Origin: a virus | DNA: 64,000 nucleotides | IMG/VR virus record: IMGVR_UViG_3300046787_000286 | Span: 80,060 to 144,059 of that record | Strand: one strand, 5' to 3' | Shown here: piece by piece, positions 52,085 to 60,180 of the stretch | Position numbering within the stretch: position 1 is the stretch's first letter | Layout of the letters: each line of letters starts with the position of its first letter | Made by a program: the position numbers and the translations under genes | Notes under the pieces: generated by a model | Told to the model about the DNA's origin: nothing | What the model saw: the letters and a program-made list of their open reading frames with translations, nothing else | The model's database searches: none

Positions 52085-52867
52085 TTATCGTCCTGTATAC
52101 TGTTTGGGTAATGCTGCAATTCTACGTTGTTCTTCAGTCATTGGTATCCACCCGTCTCCAAGGTGTGGATACTTTCGTATTCTATCTTCTACTACCAAAG
52201 CAAATGAAAGTCCTACACTTGCTGCCATTACTAGCCCAGTTATACCCAGTGCTATTTCCACTCTGAGTCTTTCTAGGCGACGCCGTCTTCTAGCACGGGT
52301 AGCTTGTTGGTTGTCCATTTGGCGAGCAATAAGCACACGTTGAGTTTCTCCCATGTGTTTCATCATTGCTTCTACTTCTGTGTATAGTGCGCCCAGTTCC
52401 GGAGGCGATTGATACACCATTAGTTCACGCAAGTCTACACTCATCTGTTCTAGTTGCTTGCGCATTAGCACACGCTGTAGAGCACGTTTACCGAGACTTG
52501 CATCTCCAGTGTAAACTTCTTCTTCTGCACGACGTTCTTCTTCATCAAACACAGCCATGCACTTGTAGAAGTTGTCGTAGTACTCGCCCAGGTGATCGCC
52601 AATTTCTCTGTAGATGCCATCGTGCTGGCCTTCGTTGGCTTTTTTGTTTAGTTCCTTAACACGATTCTTTTCTTCAATGAACTGTTGCTTGGCTTCTATA
52701 GACGCAGGTTTTTCTGGAGGATGCAGCTTTTTAAACTGTTCGTCCATGTCTTTAAGGACGTCCTTGACCTCCCCGGCCGCGCCCTTGATATCTTTATATA
52801 ACTTACAGCCAGCTTTTACGGCGTTGACCGCACCGTTCGCTAGCGCAAACAGCGTTAATGGATCCAT
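52085..52867 (-). CDS. Membrane-anchored coiled-coil phage protein
   Basis: 260 aa. Long charged helical region with KPASIEAKQQFIEEKNRVKEL and ATRARRRRRLERLRVEIALG, then a single hydrophobic helix (GLVMAASVGLSFALVV). The C-terminus lies on the other side of the membrane. Found in T4-like phages; role unknown, perhaps membrane reorganisation or superinfection exclusion (inference). Confidence 0.7.
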   Translation of the reverse strand: MDPLTLFALANGAVNAVKAGCKLYKDIKGAAGEVKDVLKDMDEQFKKLHPPEKPASIEAKQQFIEEKNRVKELNKKANEGQHDGIYREIGDHLGEYYDNFYKCMAVFDEEERRAEEEVYTGDASLGKRALQRVLMRKQLEQMSVDLRELMVYQSPPELGALYTEVEAMMKHMGETQRVLIARQMDNQQATRARRRRRLERLRVEIALGITGLVMAASVGLSFALVVEDRIRKYPHLGDGWIPMTEEQRRIAALPKQYTGR

Positions 52868-52898
52868 ATTCTTCTTCTTATTCTAGGATCGCTTTCGT

Positions 52899-52928
52899 GA
52901 AAAAGCCCCGTATTATTTACAGGGCCTT
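52899..52928 (-). terminator. Imperfect rho-independent terminator
   Basis: Minus-strand AAAGGCCCTG, a 9-nt loop, then CGGGGCTTTTT. Imperfect stem followed by T-run; terminates the DUF4337-like gene. Confidence 0.6.
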
Positions 52929-52957
52929 TGCGTTAGATTAAACTGTCGCTTAATAAA

Positions 52958-53494
52958 TTAGAACCACAACCAAATACCTTGACTTAGTAACAGCACACCG
53001 ATCACAGCTACTACTTCTGATACCTTGTACATTGTGTTATTCACAGCAATGATACTTGCAGATAACAAAACAATAGCAAGTTGGAATGCCATACTAGCAA
53101 ATGTTAGCCATGGTGAATGCTTTGCAGCCTCGTCACGAGCTGCTTCAAACGCTTGTGCTTTTGCTAGTAACTCTTTCTTGCCTTCGCCTGACTTTGGGTC
53201 GCTTTCGTAACGCTCAATCTTGGCTTCTAGTTTTTCCGCACGAGCCTTGTCACCTTTGGATCGAGCATCTTCCAGTTGACCTTCTGCAATAGAACCTTTG
53301 ATACTCTTTGCTTGGAAGAAAGCGTATGTATCAGTTGCCTTTAACATATTCTTCATAACAGCGCCTGAGTGCGAGTTTGCAAAGTATGTAGTAATACCCA
53401 TGAACAATGCCATGACTACAATTACCAAACCAGCTTTGTCTTTGATTTGTGCTTCACGTTCTGAACGTGTGAGGGGTTTCTTTTCTTCTGCCAT
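52958..53494 (-). CDS. DUF4337-like membrane protein
   Basis: 178 aa. KAGLVIVVMALFMGITTYFA is one membrane helix; AFQLAIVLLSASIIAVNNTM and VVAVIGVLLLSQGIWLWF are two more at the C-terminus. The middle is a charged coiled coil. DUF4337-type proteins have this layout (YAFFQAKSIKGS) with no known function. AAGGAGGCC precedes the ATG; a TTAAATA motif lies upstream at 53513-53519. Confidence 0.75.
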   Translation of the reverse strand: MAEEKKPLTRSEREAQIKDKAGLVIVVMALFMGITTYFANSHSGAVMKNMLKATDTYAFFQAKSIKGSIAEGQLEDARSKGDKARAEKLEAKIERYESDPKSGEGKKELLAKAQAFEAARDEAAKHSPWLTFASMAFQLAIVLLSASIIAVNNTMYKVSEVVAVIGVLLLSQGIWLWF

Positions 53495-53515
53495 TGTGGC
53501 CTCCTTGTGAATTAT

Positions 53516-54502
53516 TTAACCGCGTTCTGGAAAATAGTCTACAATACTACTTTGCCTGCGTATGTCTACTGTAATGCAGTGCATGCCGCCGTCCCAAAAT
53601 CCACGACAACGGAATGGTACCCAATGCACTGTGATACCGCGTTCACTTAGTGTCTGCTCTAGTGCCCCATTATAGCCCAGCATCATTACAGTGGATTCGT
53701 TTATTACCAAACAGTTTAGTTCGAAGAATGTTTCTGTGTAATCGCCTACCCAGTCTTGAGCATGCTTGATAACATGCTCGTTGAAACTGCGATTTAATTC
53801 AACGCCTTCTGCATAAAACTTACCATTGTATTCCCCGCCTACAGGGGGTGTAGTTCTGTGATTCCAGTATGTGGATTCACTTAAAAAGATACATTCCCAT
53901 CCTGGAAAATTACGTTCGTACCCATCATAGTAATGGTTAGCAATGATCAGTCCTGGCTTGAGAATAGCAAAGCAGCCGTCCATGTGGCCGCCATTCTTTT
54001 CCCAGGTGATTCTGTAGTCTTTAAAAAGATTTAAATTGAGCTCTGGTGCGTCAAATATATCAGTATCAATAACAATATCTTTGCCTAGTCGCACAACATT
54101 GGCGCCATTGATAACGTGATTTGCACCAGGTGCAGTTTGTTTGTTGTATAACGCTAACGTGCTACGCCACGCTGCGCCTGCGTTGTATGGCGTTAGTAAT
54201 GTGTTGCCCACTGTTAGAAATGTATCTCTAGGACATATCTCAGGCTTAGTTAACACACCATTTGAGTCAACAAAATCATTTATGTTGAGGTATTCCGGAC
54301 GGCGTACTGTGATACCAAATGATTCTAATTTGCTTTGTATTACAGCCAGGTCCTGTTTTGTTATTTCAGTTATTTTATAAAATACATCACGCACAGCAGG
54401 ATCTAAATGATCGTACCAGGAACTGGGGTATACATCTCCAAGCCAGACTTCTTCCAGTTGACTCCATGAATTGTGACTGTTAATCAATACAGGTCTTTCC
54501 AT
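53516..54502 (-). CDS. Amidinotransferase (GATM-like)
   Basis: 328 aa. EICPRDTFLTVGN, NGGHMDGCFAI (catalytic His and Asp region) and GFWDGGMHCITVDIRRQ (catalytic Cys) are the core of the glycine/inosamine amidinotransferase family. These enzymes move an amidino group from arginine to an amine. Products such as guanidinoacetate or guanidino sugars are possible. It is a little shorter than human GATM. A phage copy is unusual and looks like an auxiliary metabolic gene. Confidence 0.85.
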   Translation of the reverse strand: MERPVLINSHNSWSQLEEVWLGDVYPSSWYDHLDPAVRDVFYKITEITKQDLAVIQSKLESFGITVRRPEYLNINDFVDSNGVLTKPEICPRDTFLTVGNTLLTPYNAGAAWRSTLALYNKQTAPGANHVINGANVVRLGKDIVIDTDIFDAPELNLNLFKDYRITWEKNGGHMDGCFAILKPGLIIANHYYDGYERNFPGWECIFLSESTYWNHRTTPPVGGEYNGKFYAEGVELNRSFNEHVIKHAQDWVGDYTETFFELNCLVINESTVMMLGYNGALEQTLSERGITVHWVPFRCRGFWDGGMHCITVDIRRQSSIVDYFPERG

Positions 54503-55701
54503 TTATCTACTAGGTAGTTCTTTAGATCCACTGGGGTCTTTATGTTGTTTTGGCGCATGAAGTTGTTGATCTTTGCAGCACTAGCGTAGTCTGCATTACC
54601 GGGCTTGCGGGCATTGCTTAGATCAACGCCTAACCCGTCGTCTTCATTTCTATAGCCCTGTCCGTACACTATAAGACTCTTTAGTTTGCGCTGAGCCGAC
54701 GGAGTTAGTTCTGTCTTGGCTTTTTTATAGATCAATTCCAGCCAGTCTTCCAAATAGTTACGACTCGGACTAAATGATCTGCGAACCGGCTGCGCACCTT
54801 TTAGCAACTCGCCTGCTTGAGCTGGGCTAACTGCTTTTCTTTTATCCTGTAGTTTCCAAGCTGTTTCGTCTGTGTATAAGAACGCAGGAATACCTTGTTT
54901 CTTTGCTGATAGTAATACTGTGCGCACTTCTGGTGAACGATTTTCCATTTGTTCTTTTAACAGCACATGAACTTCTCGAATGCTTTCTGCATTAGCAGGG
55001 ATAGCAGGAGTTCGACTATACACACGGTCTTCTGCTTCTCTAGAACGTGTGCCATCTGAGTGCAGCCATGAACGATTCCAATAATCAATGGGCCTTGTTT
55101 TGTAGTTGTTGTTTAGCCAAGAGCCATTCAACACAAACATCGCAGCTGAACTGCCCACATAACGATTATGGTAGTCCCCTACTCGTGTTCTTGTGGTGCT
55201 TAGGAAATAAGGATAGCCAGGAATCTCATAGTCCTTTTCAGCTTGTGTTCCTGTAGAGCTTGCTAGTAGAAACTCTCCAGAAGTTAGGATACGTGCTGCT
55301 GCTGCGGTATTTGTATAGTGATACAAAATAGCCGACGCTGCTTCTGTTAATTGTTCTTCTTCCCACACACGTTCTTCACCGCGATGCTTGTCCCAGAAAT
55401 TCGATCCAGCATCAGTTTGGTCAAAACTTCTGTTGATACGGTACCCGTGAGTTTTTACGAAATCATACATCACTCGAGCAACACCTTGCCCACGATACTG
55501 GTCTTTGATAAACAAATCTTGCGCTTCTAAATCATACATGTCAGTTACTTCGAAAGTAACATGGCCGATCTCTCTACGGCCAGATGGGTCATACACAGTT
55601 ACAATGACTTCGTCATCGCCCTCGACTATTCTGAATCTAAGCCCACTAAACTCTTCAGTGGGTTGCTCTTTATATTCTACAATGAATTCTGCTGCTCTCA
55701 T
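54484..55701 (-). CDS. Tagged bifunctional protein: GNAT acetyltransferase plus ADP-ribosyltransferase-like domain
   Basis: 405 aa from ATG 55701. N-terminal tag MRAAEFIVEYKEQ. GNAT domain: DLEAQDLFIKDQYRGQGVAR, with the QYRGQGVA acetyl-CoA loop. Then ILYHYTNTAAAARILTSGEF, YPYFLSTTRTRVGDYH (S/T-T like the STS motif) and AEDRVYSRTPAIPANAES, an order reminiscent of ADP-ribosyltransferases. A C-terminal helical domain follows. Tag and neighbours suggest it is packed in the head and injected. The ribosyltransferase call is by motif order only. Confidence 0.7.
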   Translation of the reverse strand: MRAAEFIVEYKEQPTEEFSGLRFRIVEGDDEVIVTVYDPSGRREIGHVTFEVTDMYDLEAQDLFIKDQYRGQGVARVMYDFVKTHGYRINRSFDQTDAGSNFWDKHRGEERVWEEEQLTEAASAILYHYTNTAAAARILTSGEFLLASSTGTQAEKDYEIPGYPYFLSTTRTRVGDYHNRYVGSSAAMFVLNGSWLNNNYKTRPIDYWNRSWLHSDGTRSREAEDRVYSRTPAIPANAESIREVHVLLKEQMENRSPEVRTVLLSAKKQGIPAFLYTDETAWKLQDKRKAVSPAQAGELLKGAQPVRRSFSPSRNYLEDWLELIYKKAKTELTPSAQRKLKSLIVYGQGYRNEDDGLGVDLSNARKPGNADYASAAKINNFMRQNNIKTPVDLKNYLVDKWKDLY

Positions 55702-55709
55702 ATTAATAT

Positions 55710-56204
55710 TTAATTGCTTTGATAAGTTGCACCATAGCCAACCCAAGCAGGTGCGGTGTATCCTTGGGGATATGCTTGAAGATGTTGTATAGTACGATGC
55801 CAACCTTCAATCAAGTCATACCCATTATTTAATTTAGCAACAATAATAGGTTCTTCACTTACACCGGTTTGTTGAATCATTTTTAATTGCTGTGCGTGAC
55901 GTTCTGCATCTTTTGGTACTTTATATGGATTAGCCAAACCGCCTTCGCGACTGTGAATCATTTGTTGTGTTTTGGGTGTAAAAATGTCTAGTGTGATAGG
56001 TAGCTTTTGTAAACGCCATTGTACTTGACCAAAGTCTTGTTTATTTCTTTTTAGAAAATCATCTAGTTCAGCTTGGCTTCTAATACCTTTTGCTTGTTGG
56101 TATAAAAAGTCTTTTAACACGTAATCAGGCCAGGTGGGAAACTGTTGCTTGACATAAGCAAATAATGATCCCCTGGACTCTGTTAGGAATTCTTGTGCTC
56201 TCAT
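55710..56204 (-). CDS. Tagged ParB/Srx-fold protein
   Basis: 164 aa. N-terminal tag MRAQEFLTES. The C-terminal EEPIIVAKLNNGYDLIEGWHR (partial) has the GxHR-type motif of ParB/sulfiredoxin-fold nucleotide-binding domains (IEGWHRTIQHLQ). Some members are nucleases or CTPases. Its preceding part has KPTL-like helices. The next gene ends 1 bp away. Likely packaged; activity uncertain. Confidence 0.7.
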   Translation of the reverse strand: MRAQEFLTESRGSLFAYVKQQFPTWPDYVLKDFLYQQAKGIRSQAELDDFLKRNKQDFGQVQWRLQKLPITLDIFTPKTQQMIHSREGGLANPYKVPKDAERHAQQLKMIQQTGVSEEPIIVAKLNNGYDLIEGWHRTIQHLQAYPQGYTAPAWVGYGATYQSN

Positions 56205-56205
56205 A

Positions 56206-56823
56206 TTACAACACCCAAGGATCGTTAATTACAGGCGTGCCATTGGCTCGCATCATGATGTTGCCATCGTGCAAATCCCAGGCGTAGCCAGCACGGTCGC
56301 CTATAGCTTCAAGTTTCCGAGCAGTCTTTAAAAATTGTGTGATACCCTCTACACCAAATTGCTTTATTAATTTGGCGTAGGTGTTGGGGTTTGTTTCTTG
56401 AACATGTCTAAGAGTAGTCTTTATTGAATCGTAGTCTATTACGTCTGACACCATGCCCGATAACACAGTACCTACTGAACCTGAATCCTTTAGCGGCTCT
56501 GTGCGAATCATTAGATAGCGATGTTTTTCATCGTCGTCCCAGGGATGCCAAAAGAAACTTTCGTGTCCATAAAATCTTGGCAAGAACGGATTTGATTGAT
56601 TCTTCTCGCAGAACTTGTACCATCTAAAGAACATTTTATGATCTTGGCTGAACTGAGCTGTTTCGCCTGTGCCAAATATCTTTAAGACATGCCCTGTACC
56701 GGGTTCCATAAATGCAGTTTGGTCCACGCCTTGACCTAGGTACTTGTAGCCTTTCTTTTTCAAGGCATTGATTACAGACTGGTCTGTTTCAGAATATTCG
56801 TCTAAAAATTCGTGAGATCTCAT
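56206..56823 (-). CDS. Tagged protein-kinase-like protein
   Basis: 205 aa from ATG 56823 (ATGA overlap with the spanin-like gene). N-terminal tag MRSHEFLDEY. GYKYLGQGVDQTAFM is a glycine-rich loop, GHVLKIFGTG has the ATP-binding Lys, WDLHDGNIMMRANG the catalytic loop (D..N) and VINDPW the metal-binding Asp. The C-lobe is very short, more like a small-molecule or aminoglycoside-type kinase. If injected it could modify host proteins early. Confidence 0.75.
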   Translation of the reverse strand: MRSHEFLDEYSETDQSVINALKKKGYKYLGQGVDQTAFMEPGTGHVLKIFGTGETAQFSQDHKMFFRWYKFCEKNQSNPFLPRFYGHESFFWHPWDDDEKHRYLMIRTEPLKDSGSVGTVLSGMVSDVIDYDSIKTTLRHVQETNPNTYAKLIKQFGVEGITQFLKTARKLEAIGDRAGYAWDLHDGNIMMRANGTPVINDPWVL

Positions 56824-57125
56824 TTCACACCTTCGAATATTCTTTTCTGTATCGCATACCATTCCTGCCACTGATCTACTTTTACAGCACATTCGTAATA
56901 GGTTGAATAGTTTGTAACTACTGTAGACGTTAGTCCACTTAGCTTCACGTCATTGGGGACGGTTTGTAGTTGTGGGCACTCACCTAGTCCTAGTCTAGGA
57001 GCATCAGGAAACTTTGCTGAGACAGGAACAGTTGTAGAACAACCAGTAATAGCAAGTATTACCATGATAACTAGTGCAAAAATAATTACACTAGATACAA
57101 TTTGTTGATCCTGTTGATTTTTCAT
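56820..57125 (-). CDS. Rz1-like outer-membrane spanin lipoprotein
   Basis: 101 aa from ATG 57125. The signal MVILAITGCSTTVPVS has a lipobox ITGC. The mature part has Pro/Asp and FPDAPRLGLGECPQL, typical for outer spanin subunits of T4-like phages. With the Rz-like protein (59064-59525) it would fuse the two membranes at lysis. Separated from it by the 646-aa gene. Confidence 0.75.
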   Translation of the reverse strand: MKNQQDQQIVSSVIIFALVIMVILAITGCSTTVPVSAKFPDAPRLGLGECPQLQTVPNDVKLSGLTSTVVTNYSTYYECAVKVDQWQEWYAIQKRIFEGVK

Positions 57126-57126
57126 A

Positions 57127-59067
57127 TTAGCAGTTCCAACGTCTACGTGCTTTACAAATTGCTTTGTCTGGAGTTTTAGCACATGAAATATTGTGCATGT
57201 TCATTTGACCTTTGGAGCGTGAGCAGTAGCTCTTTCTGCGTTTGCTTGCTTTAGAGCCCTTCTTTAGTTTAGAAGGCTTGGTAGTAACTGCTGTTTGCAG
57301 CTTTGATCCAGGATTTGCTCTGCGATATGCTTTTACAGCCTTGCGACTCATGCCGTCTGTTCTGTCACTCTTGTTGGCTTTTTGCCAGTCTTCGTTCAAC
57401 TGAGAAGTCACGGCAAACACATACAGTTCATCGTGTGATAAAGATTCTAAATCTTCCCAAATCATTTCGGGATCTACGCCATTATGATCTGCAATTCGGT
57501 TAATAGAAGATTCAATTAAATCAAATTCTTCCGTTAATTCAGGATCTATACCTTGTGCTTTTTCGCTTTGTAGATAATCCCATACTGTCACAAGATAATC
57601 TTCAGCCAGGCTGATCTTTTCTTGACACCATTCAGGCAAGTTATCGCGATCGTCGATCACTTGTTGCAAGCCTTCTACAGCATTCTTTAGTGTGTGCAAG
57701 CTGCCGTGTGCCATGCCTGCTTCGTCATCGTACTCGGCATTGTAGTCTTCTGCTGCGCCTTGCTCTGTGATCCCACCGTCGCTGTCAAATCTTGGCTGAG
57801 TTCTTCCTGCCTGACCGCCTTGGGTCATATTACGCCCATTGCTTGGTATTCTTTTGGGTCCAATGGCTGGCGGCGATTTAAACGCACGGTTGCTTAGTTT
57901 AACAGTAGTACGACCTGGCACAGTGCGATCTATTGCAAGCCCAGTTTTTGGATCATGGGCAGCTCGCGCATAAAATGCAAGCTCGTCTCTAGTAAATCCG
58001 TCTTTTTCTTGGTGTGGCTCTGCTAGTGCCGCTAATTGATCTTTAATTCGTTGGCGTTCTGTGCTATTGTTAGTTGCGTGTAATTGCTTTTGCAACAGAT
58101 GTCTCTGGTATATACGCTCATGCTCTTCATCATCGTCGTTTAAGCCTTCCGCCACACCTTCTTTAGTCTTTAAGCGTTTGAGAACAGCCATGTTCTCAGG
58201 CTTGCTCATGGTTTTCTTCAATGCGTCCAGCGCACGATCCTGTATGGCTTTGCTAGTCATCATACTATCTGGACCAATATGAATGTCTGGACCATTACTT
58301 GTATTGTGCTTGTCTCTTGACCCGTATGTGCTATGTCTCTTACGATTGCTACCGTCACGTCCTGCACCGTCGCCGTCCATTTCTTTGATCTTATTGCCTT
58401 GTTGGTCAATGCCCGAGTTTGGTGGAAGATATACCTGCTTACATGGCATGCATACTTGAACAGCATGTCCCTGGTACTTGCCACCTTGTAAGTCTCCGCC
58501 GCACTTGGGGCATGTGTGCATGTGGGAAATATCGCCGCGATGCTTCTTTGGAAACTGTACAACTTCGCCTTCCTCTACAGATTCTTTTGGAACACAGTTA
58601 TTAACTCGCACCCCACCCTTGACTTTGGTCTTGGGATTGCCAATTTTTTTGTTGTCCCAGCAAGCAGGATCCAAGCGAACTTTTTCTTCCGCTACACCTT
58701 GCTCAATGATGTCACCGCGAGCTTTAGCAACTTTAAACAATGCAAACAAACTATCCCAGTCATGGGTGTTATTCATTTTGTCTTTGTATAGCTGTTGCTT
58801 TTCTGGTTTAATCTTAGCTAGGAACTTGTGCTTCATGCTGTGATTAGACGGAAATCCTGAGTAGTCATTGCCCAAATCTTTTACAGTGTAATCAAAGCCT
58901 TCGTCAATTGTTTTTAACTGACTGCGCAACTGATCTGCCATTTTTAAATGATGATCACGTTTGATATCTTTGCTCTGCTTGGCAGCTTTTTCGTGAGCAG
59001 TAATTTGTGCCCATAATGCGTTTTGTTTACGCTGGTCTTTGTCTTCGTTGATTTCGTCGAATCTCAT
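57127..59067 (-). CDS. Large modular phage protein with zinc ribbon and basic Cys tail, lying between spanin genes
   Basis: 646 aa from ATG 59067 (ATGA overlap with the Rz-like gene). The N-terminus MRFDEINEDK is a variant of the tag. A Cys4 ribbon CPKCGGDLQGGKYQGHA ... VCMPCKQ lies near residues 180-205. Several QGVAEE/EGVAEG/QGAAED motifs recur, which look like protease junctions between modules. The C-terminus (YCSRSKGQM ... CKARRRWNC) is basic and Cys-containing. Probably a packaged protein. Its place in the lysis cassette is odd. Confidence 0.75.
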   Translation of the reverse strand: MRFDEINEDKDQRKQNALWAQITAHEKAAKQSKDIKRDHHLKMADQLRSQLKTIDEGFDYTVKDLGNDYSGFPSNHSMKHKFLAKIKPEKQQLYKDKMNNTHDWDSLFALFKVAKARGDIIEQGVAEEKVRLDPACWDNKKIGNPKTKVKGGVRVNNCVPKESVEEGEVVQFPKKHRGDISHMHTCPKCGGDLQGGKYQGHAVQVCMPCKQVYLPPNSGIDQQGNKIKEMDGDGAGRDGSNRKRHSTYGSRDKHNTSNGPDIHIGPDSMMTSKAIQDRALDALKKTMSKPENMAVLKRLKTKEGVAEGLNDDDEEHERIYQRHLLQKQLHATNNSTERQRIKDQLAALAEPHQEKDGFTRDELAFYARAAHDPKTGLAIDRTVPGRTTVKLSNRAFKSPPAIGPKRIPSNGRNMTQGGQAGRTQPRFDSDGGITEQGAAEDYNAEYDDEAGMAHGSLHTLKNAVEGLQQVIDDRDNLPEWCQEKISLAEDYLVTVWDYLQSEKAQGIDPELTEEFDLIESSINRIADHNGVDPEMIWEDLESLSHDELYVFAVTSQLNEDWQKANKSDRTDGMSRKAVKAYRRANPGSKLQTAVTTKPSKLKKGSKASKRRKSYCSRSKGQMNMHNISCAKTPDKAICKARRRWNC

Positions 59068-59525
59068 TTCAGTTCCTTGTTCTCTGCCGCAGCATTGTGT
59101 GCCTTTACTACTGCACCGGGTATAACACAACTGTTGTCATATCGGGCAACTTCTCGATCCACATATTGTTTAATTATGACACCTTTTTCTCGGATAATCT
59201 TAATCTTTTCTTTTCCCTTAGCAGCCAGTTGTTCGTTAGCTGCTTGTGATTGTTGTTCAGCCAGTGCTACTCGAGCTTCCATTTCACGCACACGTTCACG
59301 CCAGGACATTTCTGAACTATATCCACCTTGGAAATAAACGCCCGATAAAAGAACTACTACAGATACTACCTGTGCAATCTTTATGTGCGGTGCCAGTGTG
59401 GGAATTAATCTGATCACATGCTTTAGTAAAAAGCAAGTTAACACAGTGGCTAGTATACCTGCAATGAGAACTGCATCTACTACAAATGCTAGAAAAGAGT
59501 CAGGAAGTAGATGCAGAATAAACAT
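59064..59525 (-). CDS. Rz-like inner-membrane spanin
   Basis: 153 aa. Two hydrophobic helices near the N-terminus (VVDAVLIAGILATVLTCFLL; IAQVVSVVVLLSGVYF), then a long charged coiled coil (RVREMEARVALAEQQSQAA). The C-terminus CVIPGAVVKAHNAAAENK is very like the end of Rz proteins. Follows the endolysin gene by 3 bp. Works with the Rz1-like protein in breaking the outer membrane. Confidence 0.8.
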   Translation of the reverse strand: MFILHLLPDSFLAFVVDAVLIAGILATVLTCFLLKHVIRLIPTLAPHIKIAQVVSVVVLLSGVYFQGGYSSEMSWRERVREMEARVALAEQQSQAANEQLAAKGKEKIKIIREKGVIIKQYVDREVARYDNSCVIPGAVVKAHNAAAENKELK

Positions 59526-59528
59526 TGA

Positions 59529-60143
59529 TTATGCTCCGAATACGTGTAAGGCGTGTTCGTAGTGCTTGATACGATCTTCTAAACCAATGTAGCCACCATT
59601 GATGACTTTGGTCATTGTTTTGATATCGCCTGCGTCGGCCCACTTGTTTAGATTGTTTGTTTCCCAGAACCAGCAGCCTGATTGCACAGCGCCTTCAAAT
59701 GTTCCCAGGTATTCACTTACTTCTTCCACGGCTGTTTCGATAGAGTCAGCAAAGTTTTGATAGTTGTTTTTGCCTGTTAGCTGAATCAATCCACGTCCGC
59801 AGTAGCGATAGCCGTCACCTGACTCTTCGGGACCATTGCCCATTCTATTGGCATACACTCTGTTAGCAATCTTTTCGCCTTTGTTGGCGTACTGTGCAGC
59901 CGTAGCATCGTCGGGGAAATACTTGGGGAATACTTTTCTTAAACTAGCTGCTTTGTAGTTTAGGTTTTCTTTCAAGAACACATAGTTGCCTGATTCGTGT
60001 GCAGTTTGTGCAATAAAAGCTGCCACACGCTGCGGTGTATCAATTTCGTATTCTGGAAGAATTTCGTTTAGGGCATGTACCCAGTAATCTAAGTAAGCGT
60101 TTTTGCCAATACAGCTTTGTAGTTGTTCTTTTGTGATGTTCAT
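59529..60143 (-). CDS. GH19-family endolysin
   Basis: 204 aa. FIAQTAHESGNYVFLKENLN carries the first catalytic Glu (HES), YRYCGRGLIQLTGKNNYQNF the RGxxQLTG motif and the second active region; GCWFWETNNLNKWAD follows. This is the chitinase-like GH19 lysozyme fold used by many phages to cut peptidoglycan. No signal peptide, so it needs a holin. CAGGAGCC is the ribosome site, and an AATAAATAC late-promoter motif is at 60172-60180. Confidence 0.92.
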   Translation of the reverse strand: MNITKEQLQSCIGKNAYLDYWVHALNEILPEYEIDTPQRVAAFIAQTAHESGNYVFLKENLNYKAASLRKVFPKYFPDDATAAQYANKGEKIANRVYANRMGNGPEESGDGYRYCGRGLIQLTGKNNYQNFADSIETAVEEVSEYLGTFEGAVQSGCWFWETNNLNKWADAGDIKTMTKVINGGYIGLEDRIKHYEHALHVFGA

Positions 60144-60171
60144 TGGGGCTCCTGATAATAATTGTTATCGG

Positions 60172-60180
60172 GTATTTATT
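60172..60180 (-). promoter_or_regulatory. Late-promoter-like AATAAATAC before the endolysin gene
   Basis: AATAAATAC on the minus strand, about 29 bp before the ATG at 60143, with a good ribosome site between. Confidence 0.5.
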
